Shown in pieces: positions 35,987-42,878 of a DNA stretch of 42,878 nt. This DNA comes from a virus: positions 1 to 42,878 of IMG/VR virus record IMGVR_UViG_3300043411_000826. One strand, 5' to 3'. The stretch's first letter is position 1, and each line of letters starts with the position of its first letter. Under the pieces are notes generated by a model, which did no database searches, was not told the DNA's origin, and worked only from the letters and a program-made list of their open reading frames with translations. A program made the translations under genes and the position numbers.

Positions 35987-38073
35987 CGCGTGCCCCTCCG
36001 CTGCCGCTGGATCTCGGAGAACTTGACACGCTTCTTCGCGGTCGTCGCCTGTTGCATCTCGGGGAGCGTGCATCCCTGGATTGCCGCCGCGACGGCCGAT
36101 CCGACGAGACAATCGAGCCAGTGGTTATCGGGGCGATCCGGCCTGAGTTTCCACTCGTCAACCGTCCGGCCTCGCCCCTCGGTGCGGACGCGGTATTCGG
36201 CCGCCAAATGGTCGGCAATCAGTCGGTGCCGGGCCGGACTGTCGCCGGGGAGAGACAGGCATCCCCGGCCGCCGATCCCAACAGCCAGCCGCGCGTGCAG
36301 GAACGACTTCCAGAAGTTCGCGTCGAACGTGCAGTGCCGGACGGCCCGGCCCTGGGCCTGGCTGATCCGCCAGTTGGTTCCGTGCCGCTCGCCCGGCTTC
36401 TTCTGCCAATCCCTCATGGGAGCATTGCCCGCGCCGATGCCGCGACCGTGCGACGGGGTGAGGATTGCCGCGTGCTTCGACTGCCGGCAGAACTGATAGA
36501 CGACGTCGGTGCTGTCGCCCCAGTTGGCGTCGATGAAAAGCCGCTCGATCGAGAGTTGCGACCCGCCGTCCTGGGGCCAGGGCTTGCTTGCCAGCTGATC
36601 GACGAGCCGGGTCAGGCCGGCGAAGATGGCGGCTTCCAGTCCGCCGGGGTGGGCGTCTTTCAGGGTCTTTTGCACGTCCCGCAGCGTGAAGTAGGATCGC
36701 CCCTGGTCCGGGTAACAGCCGTAGTCCACGACGTAGCCGGTGAAGTCGTCCTCCCACGCCGCCAGCAACCAAAACAACGCCGAACCCTGCACGTCGATCA
36801 TGCCGGTAAGCCGGACGGCCGGCATCGGGATCGTGCCGCGTTCGATGCCGTTGGTTTTGTCGGCGATCTCATCGGCCGTCAACTCAACGACATCCTCCCG
36901 CACCAACGGGAGCGGATCGTTTTGATACTCGGCCATGAACGCCGATTCGCCCATCGTCAGGCGTTTGTTGTAGACATGCTGCACGCCTGACAATTCGTTA
37001 TCGTCGAACTTCTCAGGCCATGCAATTTCCGCCCCGCGATCCATCTCCTCGCGGTTGGCTCGGTAGAATTCCGTGGCTGCTGCCCCGTCGTCCTCGGCCC
37101 GCATCCCGTCCGCCCAAATCTCGGCGTACTGCTGCCAGAGATCATCGCGATCTGGCCAGCGGTAGACGGCCTTCATCCGCTCGCCACGCCATTCAGGGTG
37201 CTTTTGCCGGTTGAGAATTCTGTCCGCCATGTCGTCGATCGCGATTACCGTGCAAGGCATCACGCCAGCGATTCGCTTGCCTGGACCGGACAGGCCGAGA
37301 ACATCCCCTTTGAGAATGTCTTCTCTTGTTCGGCATTGCAATTTCGATCTCGCTGATTCTGCCGTTTGTGGATCGTCCACGATGACGAGGTCGGGCCGGT
37401 CAATGGTGCCGTCTCGCTGCTTGTGCTTCATTCCACGCACACGGCCGGTGATGCCGGCCACCTTGATAATCGAGCCGCTCGCTTTGCTTCCGGTGACGGT
37501 CGGCAAGACGATCTCGTCTTTGGTCCAGGCAATGTGAGTTTGCACGCCGCCGAGATGCTGGCCCTTGCAACGGTTCGCGATCCCTTCAAGCCTCGCGATC
37601 GGGTAGCACACTTCGGGGAAATCTTGCTCAAGAAGTTCGTTCGCTTCCAACTCGGTCTTTATGCTTTTCATCATTTCGGTAGCGTGAGTTGCTTCCGATC
37701 CAATCAAGGCAACAAACGACCGATGCCCGTACAGAACGGCCCAGATACAAGCAAATTCGCATATGGTACTCTTCCCCGACCCGCGAGCCATCGCCAGTGC
37801 GAACAGTCCGCCTTGAATAACCGACTGCTCGATCTTGGCAACCACCTTGAGATGGTCGGGCGACCACGCAAGGTAGAACGCGAGCGGAAAGTACGTCTCA
37901 CAGAACAGGCGAAAGTTCTGCTCGCACGCCGCCCGCCGCTCAGGATCGGCCACCGGCGGAATCTCGCCGATGTCCCGCCCGGCCCGCGACTGCCCAGCCT
38001 GCCGCTCGCGAGCGCGATCCTTGTGCTGCTCGTAGGCCGACGTCGGCTCCGGCTGTGCTTTCTTGCGGGCCAT
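35983..38073 (-). CDS. terL: terminase large subunit (packaging ATPase-nuclease)
   Basis: The 696-aa protein has a packaging ATPase domain with Walker A MARGSGKS (~94-101), GSEATHATEMMKSIKTEL, and Walker B DLVIVDDPQ (~231-239). C-terminal nuclease elements include MIDVQGSALFWLLAAWEDDF (first catalytic Asp), IERLFIDANWGDSTDVVYQF (second Asp region) and NHWLDCLVGSAVAA (third). It cuts concatemeric DNA and pumps it through the portal. No small terminase gene is obvious nearby. The ATG at 38073 has GGAG 9 nt upstream and begins just after the stop of the TIGR02996 gene. Confidence 0.92.
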   Translation of the reverse strand: MARKKAQPEPTSAYEQHKDRARERQAGQSRAGRDIGEIPPVADPERRAACEQNFRLFCETYFPLAFYLAWSPDHLKVVAKIEQSVIQGGLFALAMARGSGKSTICEFACIWAVLYGHRSFVALIGSEATHATEMMKSIKTELEANELLEQDFPEVCYPIARLEGIANRCKGQHLGGVQTHIAWTKDEIVLPTVTGSKASGSIIKVAGITGRVRGMKHKQRDGTIDRPDLVIVDDPQTAESARSKLQCRTREDILKGDVLGLSGPGKRIAGVMPCTVIAIDDMADRILNRQKHPEWRGERMKAVYRWPDRDDLWQQYAEIWADGMRAEDDGAAATEFYRANREEMDRGAEIAWPEKFDDNELSGVQHVYNKRLTMGESAFMAEYQNDPLPLVREDVVELTADEIADKTNGIERGTIPMPAVRLTGMIDVQGSALFWLLAAWEDDFTGYVVDYGCYPDQGRSYFTLRDVQKTLKDAHPGGLEAAIFAGLTRLVDQLASKPWPQDGGSQLSIERLFIDANWGDSTDVVYQFCRQSKHAAILTPSHGRGIGAGNAPMRDWQKKPGERHGTNWRISQAQGRAVRHCTFDANFWKSFLHARLAVGIGGRGCLSLPGDSPARHRLIADHLAAEYRVRTEGRGRTVDEWKLRPDRPDNHWLDCLVGSAVAAAIQGCTLPEMQQATTAKKRVKFSEIQRQRRGTR

Positions 38074-38075
38074 TT

Positions 38076-38855
38076 TCACGATCTCCGTGCCAGCTTCAGC
38101 AGTGCGACCGACAGAGCTTCGTGCGCGGCTTCGGCGGTGGGGTAGTTCCTGCACTCCTCTTCCAGTGACGTGTAGCCGGGATCGAAGCCATCGATGAGGC
38201 TCCATACCTGCTTTTGCACAGAACTGGGGTTGTTGTCGTTATCGCTCCACCAGGACCAATGCTCTGGCCACAGGTCGGATAATGCGGCGTATTGGTCTGG
38301 CTCCTTATCCGTCGCCCGCACCCGCTCAATCGGATGCTGCCGAACCAACGCGGGCAGGTGCTGTTGCAGGACGGCAATGGGTGCGTGGACTTCGGCGACG
38401 AAGCCACGGCGGAAAACGACTGTGAAGTCGTCAGTTATGCCGAACGGCGGCTCGTCTGGGATATCGTCAGTGCCAACCATCGCAATTCGCATTGAACACG
38501 CCCACGATCCTGCTATTTCACCTCGCCACCGTGGTCGGTAGGGATTACCTTCAAGCGAGTGGTCAGACCAGCAAGTAAAGTAATTGCCGTCTTCCGGTTT
38601 GTGCTTGAACTTCGCCTCCACTCTCGCATCAGCCAGCATCCACCTGATAAGAGCAGCCCGCTCCTCTTCTCCGTGGTCTTCGAGCCAGTCGGCGTAGATC
38701 AGCCGCAGATCGTCAGCCTCGGGATGCTCGATAATATCGGCGAGCAAGCCTTGAGCAGTGTTGGTTGTGGTCATACCCTGTTTAGCCCGGCATCGCTCGC
38801 AGGGTGCCTCGTCAAAGTAGCCTCCGCAGTCGCATTGTTCGTAGTAGTTAGCCAT
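38076..38855 (-). CDS. TIGR02996-motif protein with N-terminal zinc knuckle, 259 aa
   Basis: Residues 1-27 hold a small zinc-type motif (CDCGGYFDEAPCERC). Residues ~36-70 (LLADIIEHPEADDLRLIYADWLEDHG) match the TIGR02996 domain, a ~40-residue helical repeat-companion known mainly from Gemmata and other planctomycetes, usually followed by EERAALIR as here. The rest is unassigned, with an acidic W-rich segment. TIGR02996 proteins are abundant in the host group, so this gene was probably acquired from, or is adapted to, a planctomycete. ATG 38855 has GGAG 8 nt upstream; an internal ATG at 38774 has a weaker site. Confidence 0.75.
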   Translation of the reverse strand: MANYYEQCDCGGYFDEAPCERCRAKQGMTTTNTAQGLLADIIEHPEADDLRLIYADWLEDHGEEERAALIRWMLADARVEAKFKHKPEDGNYFTCWSDHSLEGNPYRPRWRGEIAGSWACSMRIAMVGTDDIPDEPPFGITDDFTVVFRRGFVAEVHAPIAVLQQHLPALVRQHPIERVRATDKEPDQYAALSDLWPEHWSWWSDNDNNPSSVQKQVWSLIDGFDPGYTSLEEECRNYPTAEAAHEALSVALLKLARRS

Positions 38856-38925
38856 TGGGGTTACTCCACCAGGACGTTTTGCCGTCCGTGCAGAGGAGCG
38901 GCTCGTAGGTGCGCTCAGTTGCCAT
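38848..38925 (-). CDS. tiny coupled frame, 25 aa
   Basis: AGGAGG lies 9 nt upstream of an ATG at 38925 that opens a 25-codon frame (MATERTYEPLLCTDGKTSWW...). Its stop overlaps the start of the 259-aa gene, and its start lies inside the end of the cytosine methyltransferase gene. It is probably a coupling or leader peptide. The strong SD supports translation. Confidence 0.5.
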   Translation of the reverse strand: MATERTYEPLLCTDGKTSWWSNPNG

Positions 38926-39481
38926 GTTGATTTGCCTCCTCCAATGCGTAGAAACTCGACTCGCACGCCAAAGCCAACGCCAGCGAGATCGGGTAGGGTA
39001 TCGCGGACCTCTCCGCACGCCTCTTGCTCGAAAGTCGCTCCTTGTGCGGCTTCACTCGCACCGTCCCAAGGTCGGGAAAGTCGCCCCAGAGAAACGCCTG
39101 CCCGACGCATGTTGACTCTCGCCCCAGAAGTGGCTGACGCCACTTCTGGGCACCCTTGACGTTCTCAATCACCCACCAGAACGGCTCGACCTCGCGAATG
39201 ATTCGCAGGGCGGCTTTGACCAGGTCGAGCGACGGTGGGGGAAACTTGCCACGCAGCCACGGCAGGAAATCCCGGCTGAACTCCGTGCAGGGTGGACTCG
39301 CCCAGACCAGGTCAACAGGAGGACCGGAGTAGGTCCAGGCCGTCAGGTCTGCTGTGTGGGTGCATCCGAATGTTGGGTCTGCGTCCACGGTCACGACGTC
39401 CCATCCCCGGTCACGCATGGCTGCCGATGCTCCACCAAGTCCAGAGAACAGGTCAAGCATCCTTAGCGTCCGCCGTGGCAC
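38915..39481 (-). CDS. DNA cytosine-5 methyltransferase-like protein (short form), 188 aa
   Basis: The protein has motif I MLDLFSGLGGAS (8-19), a PPVDLVWASPPCTEFSRDF loop (motif IV with catalytic Cys) and motif VI ENVKGAQKW. It is shorter than typical C5 enzymes (300+ aa), lacking an obvious target-recognition domain and motif X, so it could be a minimal phage enzyme or partly degenerate. GTG start at 39481 with AGGAGG 5 nt upstream, just inside the structured leader at 39486-39586. A 12-bp hairpin lies in its coding sequence. It probably protects phage DNA; no endonuclease is adjacent. Confidence 0.78.
   Translation of the reverse strand: MPRRTLRMLDLFSGLGGASAAMRDRGWDVVTVDADPTFGCTHTADLTAWTYSGPPVDLVWASPPCTEFSRDFLPWLRGKFPPPSLDLVKAALRIIREVEPFWWVIENVKGAQKWRQPLLGRESTCVGQAFLWGDFPDLGTVRVKPHKERLSSKRRAERSAIPYPISLALALACESSFYALEEANQHGN
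39123..39150 (-). other. 12-bp perfect hairpin inside a methyltransferase gene
   Basis: CCCAGAAGTGGC and GCCACTTCTGGG flank a 4-nt loop inside the codons for GAQKWRQPLLG. A stem of this length with so short a loop is unlikely by chance, and it lies in an otherwise conserved coding region. It may affect mRNA decay or translation. Confidence 0.5.
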
Positions 39482-39485
39482 TGGT

Positions 39486-39586
39486 GCCTCCTCCAATCCA
39501 TCCCCACCGGGTCAGCCCAGCCGACCCGCGCAGTTAACCGAGGAACTGCACGGTCGATCTGACCCGATGGGGAGTGGTCCCGTTGG
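39486..39586 (-). promoter_or_regulatory. structured leader, copy A, before a cytosine methyltransferase
   Basis: The 101-bp segment is ~99% identical to 41580-41680 (two substitutions). An outer 14-bp stem (CTGACCCGATGGGG at 39559-39572 with CCCCACCGGGTCAG at 39502-39515, one wobble) encloses an inner GCAGTT/AACTGC stem. The SD follows the outer stem. Both copies lie between an upstream stop codon and a methyltransferase start, so they look like a regulated 5' leader. Confidence 0.65.
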
Positions 39587-39763
39587 TTACTGCTGCTTGA
39601 GCCGTGCGACTTCATCACGCAGCCGCACGATCTCCTCCACTGCGTCGTAGAGCATCCGGGCTTCGCTCCCACCGAGCCAGTCCGGCACTTGACCGGGGCG
39701 ACCATAGAGAGCCTTGCACAGCAGGTCCACCAGTTCGTCCGCTCGCTTGGTTGTTGTGGTCAT
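39587..39763 (-). CDS. small coiled-coil protein, 58 aa
   Basis: The 58-aa protein starts MTTTTKRADELVDLLCKALY and ends in a coil (EIVRLRDEVARLKQQ) very like the coil in the 378-aa protein at 41686-42822 (TLRAEVERLKQQ). Both end at the same structured leader, so the C-terminus and leader were probably duplicated together. GGAGGATGCGGA precedes the ATG at 39763. Function unknown. Confidence 0.6.
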   Translation of the reverse strand: MTTTTKRADELVDLLCKALYGRPGQVPDWLGGSEARMLYDAVEEIVRLRDEVARLKQQ

Positions 39764-39996
39764 TCCGCATCCTCCACCAGTCGAAATCGTGGCGAGTCGT
39801 CGCCCATGATGTCCAGCCACGAGGTCAGCGATCGCACCCAGCGGATGGGGTCGTTCTCCTCGGTTGATCGGTAGATCACCACCCAATTGCCGGTATCACA
39901 GCATCGACACGCACCCACAACTTCGTAGACGGTGCCCTTGTAATGCTTCCAGAGGGAACCGATCCGGGGGAAGTTGGCAGGCGGAATTGTGGTCAT
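39760..39996 (-). CDS. DUF1653-family small protein, second copy
   Basis: Residues 15-60 of this 78-aa protein (LWKHYKGTVYEVVGACRCC, WVVIYRSTEENDPIRWVRSL) match DUF1653, as in the gene at 841-1164. Its first residues MTTIPPANFP are identical to those of the next upstream gene. ATGA overlap with the neighbour at 39993 supports the start at 39996. Function unknown, as for the family. Confidence 0.75.
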   Translation of the reverse strand: MTTIPPANFPRIGSLWKHYKGTVYEVVGACRCCDTGNWVVIYRSTEENDPIRWVRSLTSWLDIMGDDSPRFRLVEDAE

Positions 39997-40127
39997 GATC
40001 TCTTTCCTCCCGTTCCGTTGCACCAGATGCACAACTCCACTTCACAATCCTTGGTCATTGTCACTCCTTTGCCGCCGCACAACTGGCACTGCATCGGCGG
40101 GAAGTTGGCAGGCGGAATTGTGGTCAT
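39993..40127 (-). CDS. small DnaJ-type zinc-finger protein, 44 aa
   Basis: The 44-aa protein starts MTTIPPANFPPMQCQLCGGKG and has CIWCNGTGG near its end. CxxCxGxG repeats are the zinc-binding pattern of DnaJ cysteine-rich domains. The first ten residues (MTTIPPANFP) and about 30 bp of DNA around the start are shared with the DUF1653 gene that follows. AAGGAG lies upstream of the ATG at 40127. It may bind zinc as a small chaperone-like or adaptor protein. Confidence 0.6.
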   Translation of the reverse strand: MTTIPPANFPPMQCQLCGGKGVTMTKDCEVELCIWCNGTGGKRS

Positions 40128-41572
40128 GTTGCGTTCTCCTTTGCTTCCACGGCGAGGACCGCCTCCATCAGTTCGTCTACCATCGTCCACAGGCTTGCCT
40201 TCATAAGCCGCACTTCCTCGGGGTAATACCTGTCAGTTTTTCCGATAGCAGCCCGCCCGTTGGTTAGCCGGATCTCAATGCGGAAAGCATTATGTTCAGG
40301 TTTGTGAATGATCTCCGCTGTCCATCCTGCATGGATGCGGAGCCATGTAAGCAGTCGGTCCAGTTCTTCGCCCATCGTCGTTACTCCATTCGAGTGGGCG
40401 TGCATCCGCCGCCCTTCCCACAAGATTCGAAACGCCAACGCCGCTTGCTCTGGCACAACCGCATTCCCGCACGCTCTCAGCCGTTCGATCCGAGCGGTGT
40501 TATCCACGAATACCGGAGTCCCATCAGCCATGCGACAAAACGCGGGTTCAGTCGGTAACGCAGGGGCAAGTTCGGGTTGCAGGCTGAGAACCATTTCCCA
40601 CCCTGCGTCATCCGTGGGGCCTGGCGGCCAAGCATGGCGTTCGTCGGCGTCTCCTCTGATGGACTCGACCCGTCCTTGTGGTCCCGCGTTGTGGGCAACG
40701 CCCACAATGTCGCTGCATCCACCAGAGTCGTCCCGTCGTGGTGCCGGCTTCCCTCCCGGCGTCCGCTGGTCTTGTTCCTGGCTCCGACCGAATCCGCCAC
40801 TGTTGCCGTTGCCCATGTGCCAACCTGCTCCCGCAGGTTGGCACATCCTCCCTGCATCTTCGCTCTCGCCAACGCTTCGGGACTCCTCTCCAGATCCGTC
40901 GAGTCGAACACCGCTGGTGTTGCCCACCGGGTCGCCTGCTTCGCGAACTCGCCGCCCGACCCTTCCTTGCCCGTCCGGTCCACCCCAGCCATCCCGTGGG
41001 GCGTAAGCCAGACAGAACCACCGCATTCGTCCTTGCGGAGAGCCAACGGCACTCGCTGGAACACAACACCATTCCGCATCGAACCCCAACGCGGCCAGTC
41101 CCCCAAGAACCCCTCCCATCGCCCCGCCTCGAACAAGGTCGCCGCCGTCTGATTCCCCCAACCCTGCTCCTGGTGCAGTGAGCAGACCGGGGACGTTCTC
41201 GAGGAAGACCCAGGTGGGTTGCACCTCGCCGATGATCCGCTGCACGTCTCTCCAGAGCCATCGCTCGTCATCGGTTCCCTTGCGGCTTCCGGCAACGCTT
41301 GCCGGCTGGCAAGGGAAGCCCGCAATGACCGTATCCACGACTCCACACCACGGGATGCCGTCGAAGGTGGTGAGATCCGTCCAGATAGGGCACTCAGCCA
41401 GTTCGCCTTGTCGCATCTGCGCGACCAGACACGCCACGCAGAACGCTTCCCCCTCCACCATGCAGACCGGGCGAGCATCTTGGCACGCCAATCGCAATCC
41501 GTGGTCGAGTCCGGCCACTCCTGAGCACAAGGAGAGGACGTTTCGAGGTGTACCGCTGAAACGTGTATCCAC
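40124..41572 (-). CDS. DNA cytosine-5 methyltransferase (Dcm type) with C-terminal extension
   Basis: The 482-aa protein has motif I VLSLCSGVAGLDHG, motif IV DTVIAGFPCQPASVAG with the catalytic PCQ, motif VI VFLENVPG, motif VIII region QGRMRWFCLAY, and motif X RLRACGNAVVPEQAALAFRILW. The ~85 residues after motif X (MGEELDRLLTWLRIHAGW...) are an added domain not found in Dcm. The GTG start at 41572 (GGAGG 6 nt upstream) lies just past the structured leader. The region between motifs VIII and X is also protein-like in another frame. It should methylate cytosine C5, probably protecting phage DNA. Confidence 0.82.
   Translation of the reverse strand: MDTRFSGTPRNVLSLCSGVAGLDHGLRLACQDARPVCMVEGEAFCVACLVAQMRQGELAECPIWTDLTTFDGIPWCGVVDTVIAGFPCQPASVAGSRKGTDDERWLWRDVQRIIGEVQPTWVFLENVPGLLTAPGAGLGESDGGDLVRGGAMGGVLGGLAALGFDAEWCCVPASAVGSPQGRMRWFCLAYAPRDGWGGPDGQGRVGRRVREAGDPVGNTSGVRLDGSGEESRSVGESEDAGRMCQPAGAGWHMGNGNSGGFGRSQEQDQRTPGGKPAPRRDDSGGCSDIVGVAHNAGPQGRVESIRGDADERHAWPPGPTDDAGWEMVLSLQPELAPALPTEPAFCRMADGTPVFVDNTARIERLRACGNAVVPEQAALAFRILWEGRRMHAHSNGVTTMGEELDRLLTWLRIHAGWTAEIIHKPEHNAFRIEIRLTNGRAAIGKTDRYYPEEVRLMKASLWTMVDELMEAVLAVEAKENAT
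40477..41139 (-). other. alternative protein-like reading frame inside the methyltransferase
   Basis: A second minus-strand frame is open here and reads AGRWEGFLGDWPRWGSMRNGV, WATPAVFDSTDLERSPEALARAK, LWALPTTRDHKDG and NPRFVAWLMGLRYSWI. These resemble the W-P-T-P...D repeats and the NPxFVEWLMGFPxGW end of the C-terminal region in many phage cytosine methyltransferases. The main frame also gives a plausible methyltransferase end. Either the two frames are overprinted, or a frameshift has switched between two ancestral versions. Confidence 0.45.
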
Positions 41573-41579
41573 ACTGTTT

Positions 41580-41680
41580 GCCTCCTCCAATCCATCCCCA
41601 CCGGGTCAGCCCAGCCGACCCGCACAGTTAACCGAGGAACTGCACGGTCGATCTGACCCGATGGGGAGTGGTTCCGTTGG
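41580..41680 (-). promoter_or_regulatory. structured leader, copy B, before the second cytosine methyltransferase
   Basis: Second copy of the 101-bp leader. One of its two differences from copy A (GCG to GCA on the plus strand) turns the last inner C-G pair (GCAGTT/AACTGC) into a G-U pair, so the stem is kept. The other lies outside the stems. Position relative to the upstream stop codon and downstream SD is the same as in copy A. Confidence 0.65.
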
Positions 41681-41685
41681 GTTGG

Positions 41686-42822
41686 TTATTGGCTTTGAGC
41701 GTCGTTGATGATCTTGCGGAGACGCTCGTTCTCCTGCCGCAACTCGATGCCTGCGTTGATCTCCTCCGTGCCATACTCCTCGATACTCGCCAGGGTTGTG
41801 CGGAACCTTGCAAGCTCCAGTTCTGCCTTGCCGTGGGCATTCCGGCTGCGGTCGAGTTCGTGCCGCAGATCCTTGATGATGCTTTCCAGGTCATGCTCTC
41901 GCTGCTCGAACCCTGCGGCTTGCTCACACTTCGCTAGGAAGTTGGAAATGTCGCAAGCCCCGATGGCTGTGTATGCCCTCCTGTAGATGTCGGTGACGCC
42001 AGCCAATTCGCTGTTCGCCTCGGCAACAAGCGATTCGAGTTTCTCAATCTCGGCAACCAGGGTTCGTACCTGCCCGATTGTGAAGAACGTACTGTCGGCG
42101 TTGATCTCGGGAAGAATGGCGTGACGCAAGCGAGCCATCACATCAAACCAGTTGCTCCCCTGCGGTCCTTCGTTGCAGTAGAGAGCCTTGCGGTTCTCGT
42201 GGGCGATGCATACCTGCTGGTTCGCCATGTTGGCGAGTCGGTTCACGAGTGCCCAGAGTCGATCTTCCATGCCTGGGTGTTCGTCCATGAGGTCGCAGGC
42301 GAGGTGTGCTGGGTTGTGCCCCACCTGCTCGATCTCCTCGAGGGCATTCTTCATGCGGGCGTTCTCGGAGAGAGCGAATACGTTCGCCTCTTGGAGTCGA
42401 TTCACCTCGACCTTGAGTGCCTCGAACTTTCCCCAGGCGTACCCGCACCGCCAGACATCGTGCGGAGTGCTATTCGGTTCCGCATCTTCACCGAGCCCGT
42501 CGCGTGCAGCCTGGTAGCCTGCGTTAAACTCGTCCACCTCTTCGGCGTACTGCTGCTTGAGCCGCTCCACCTCAGCCCGGAGCGTTAGAACCTCGGGGTT
42601 GGTCCACTGGTAGTGTGGAATCACCCCCGACTGCTGCGCGAGGTCAACCTGTTCGCCCTCAACAGGTTGCGGCGTTTCAGGGGCGATTTCGCTGGGGTTG
42701 GTGCGCAGTGGAGCATTGCCCTTGCCTTCGCACTCGGGGCATGTGTCTTTATCGTCCAAACCAAGCATCCCAGGCTTGAACACCACGCCTGATCCTCCGC
42801 ACATCTCGCATCCCTTGCTCAT
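41686..42822 (-). CDS. coiled-coil protein with DnaJ-type zinc finger and Rmf-like motif, 378 aa
   Basis: Residues 5-36 have two CxxCxGxG knuckles (CEMCGGSG and CPECEGKG), as in DnaJ zinc domains. Residues ~100-135 (FNAGYQAARDGLGEDAEPN, DVWRCGYAWGKFEA) resemble the small Rmf/CrpP-type domain. Most of the rest is coiled coil (LRAEVERLKQQYAEEVDEF; ELDRSRNAHGKAELELARFR; ELRQENERLRKII). It is a modular protein, possibly a chaperone or scaffold; no enzymatic site is seen. The ATG at 42822 is the first start in the visible sequence. Confidence 0.6.
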   Translation of the reverse strand: MSKGCEMCGGSGVVFKPGMLGLDDKDTCPECEGKGNAPLRTNPSEIAPETPQPVEGEQVDLAQQSGVIPHYQWTNPEVLTLRAEVERLKQQYAEEVDEFNAGYQAARDGLGEDAEPNSTPHDVWRCGYAWGKFEALKVEVNRLQEANVFALSENARMKNALEEIEQVGHNPAHLACDLMDEHPGMEDRLWALVNRLANMANQQVCIAHENRKALYCNEGPQGSNWFDVMARLRHAILPEINADSTFFTIGQVRTLVAEIEKLESLVAEANSELAGVTDIYRRAYTAIGACDISNFLAKCEQAAGFEQREHDLESIIKDLRHELDRSRNAHGKAELELARFRTTLASIEEYGTEEINAGIELRQENERLRKIINDAQSQ

Positions 42823-42878
42823 GGCTTTGCCTCCAGTTGGATTCCCTAAAAGAAAGAAAGTCTGTTATGTTTTGCGGC

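Overview
The window is one stretch of a tailed bacteriophage (or prophage) genome, GC-rich and densely packed, with long runs of co-oriented genes joined by ATGA or GTGA stop/start overlaps. The virion genes are those of a siphovirus-type particle: terminase, lambda-like portal, an HK97-type capsid protein fused to its protease, tail completion proteins, major tail protein, tail assembly chaperones, a TP901-type tape measure and a long fibre protein. The host is probably a planctomycete of the Gemmata group. The clearest sign is a TIGR02996-type motif (LRLIYADWLEDHG) in the gene next to the terminase, a motif family expanded in Gemmata-like genomes. The GC content fits. The host is an inference.

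Layout. Positions 1-9.5 kb, minus strand, hold the replication and DNA-processing genes: small zinc and DUF1653 proteins, a TubC_N-like protein, a RusA-like resolvase, an AEP primase fused to a RepA-like helicase with a 12-copy iteron-like array beside it, an SSB with the DDEIPF tail, a stand-alone UvrD C-terminal fragment, a sigma-70 factor, a DNA methyltransferase paired with an SNF2-like helicase, and two excisionase/AlpA-like DNA-binding proteins. From 9.6 to 11.4 kb are small minus-strand unknowns. From 11.4 to 12 kb are two small plus-strand genes behind a repeat-rich divergent promoter region.

From 12.1 to 13.2 kb there is little convincing protein-coding sequence. It holds a 14-bp perfect palindrome, the 3' part of a tRNA-Pro(GGG) gene (probable attachment-site core), about 900 nt of back-to-back hairpins with UUCG and GNRA tetraloops (a large structured RNA, GOLLD/ROOL-like in context or new), and a tRNA-Thr-like sequence without a D-arm. 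From 13.3 to 16.6 kb, a Cro/CI-type repressor faces a plus-strand operon of small unknown genes. That operon starts at a near-consensus promoter, ends at a strong intrinsic terminator, and has three near-identical intergenic elements that fold like the acceptor/T-arm half of a tRNA.

From 16.6 to 38.1 kb, minus strand, lies the virion module. Transcription would run from terminase (38.1 kb) through portal, capsid, head-tail joining, tail tube, chaperones, tape measure and fibre to secreted and membrane proteins, including a papain-like protease and a possible holin. From 38.1 to 42.8 kb, minus strand, are two DNA cytosine methyltransferases, each preceded by the same ~101-bp structured leader, plus DUF1653 and zinc-ribbon proteins and a long coiled-coil protein.

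The phage appears temperate (repressor, excisionase-like proteins, tRNA-derived att-like core), but I found no integrase in this window.
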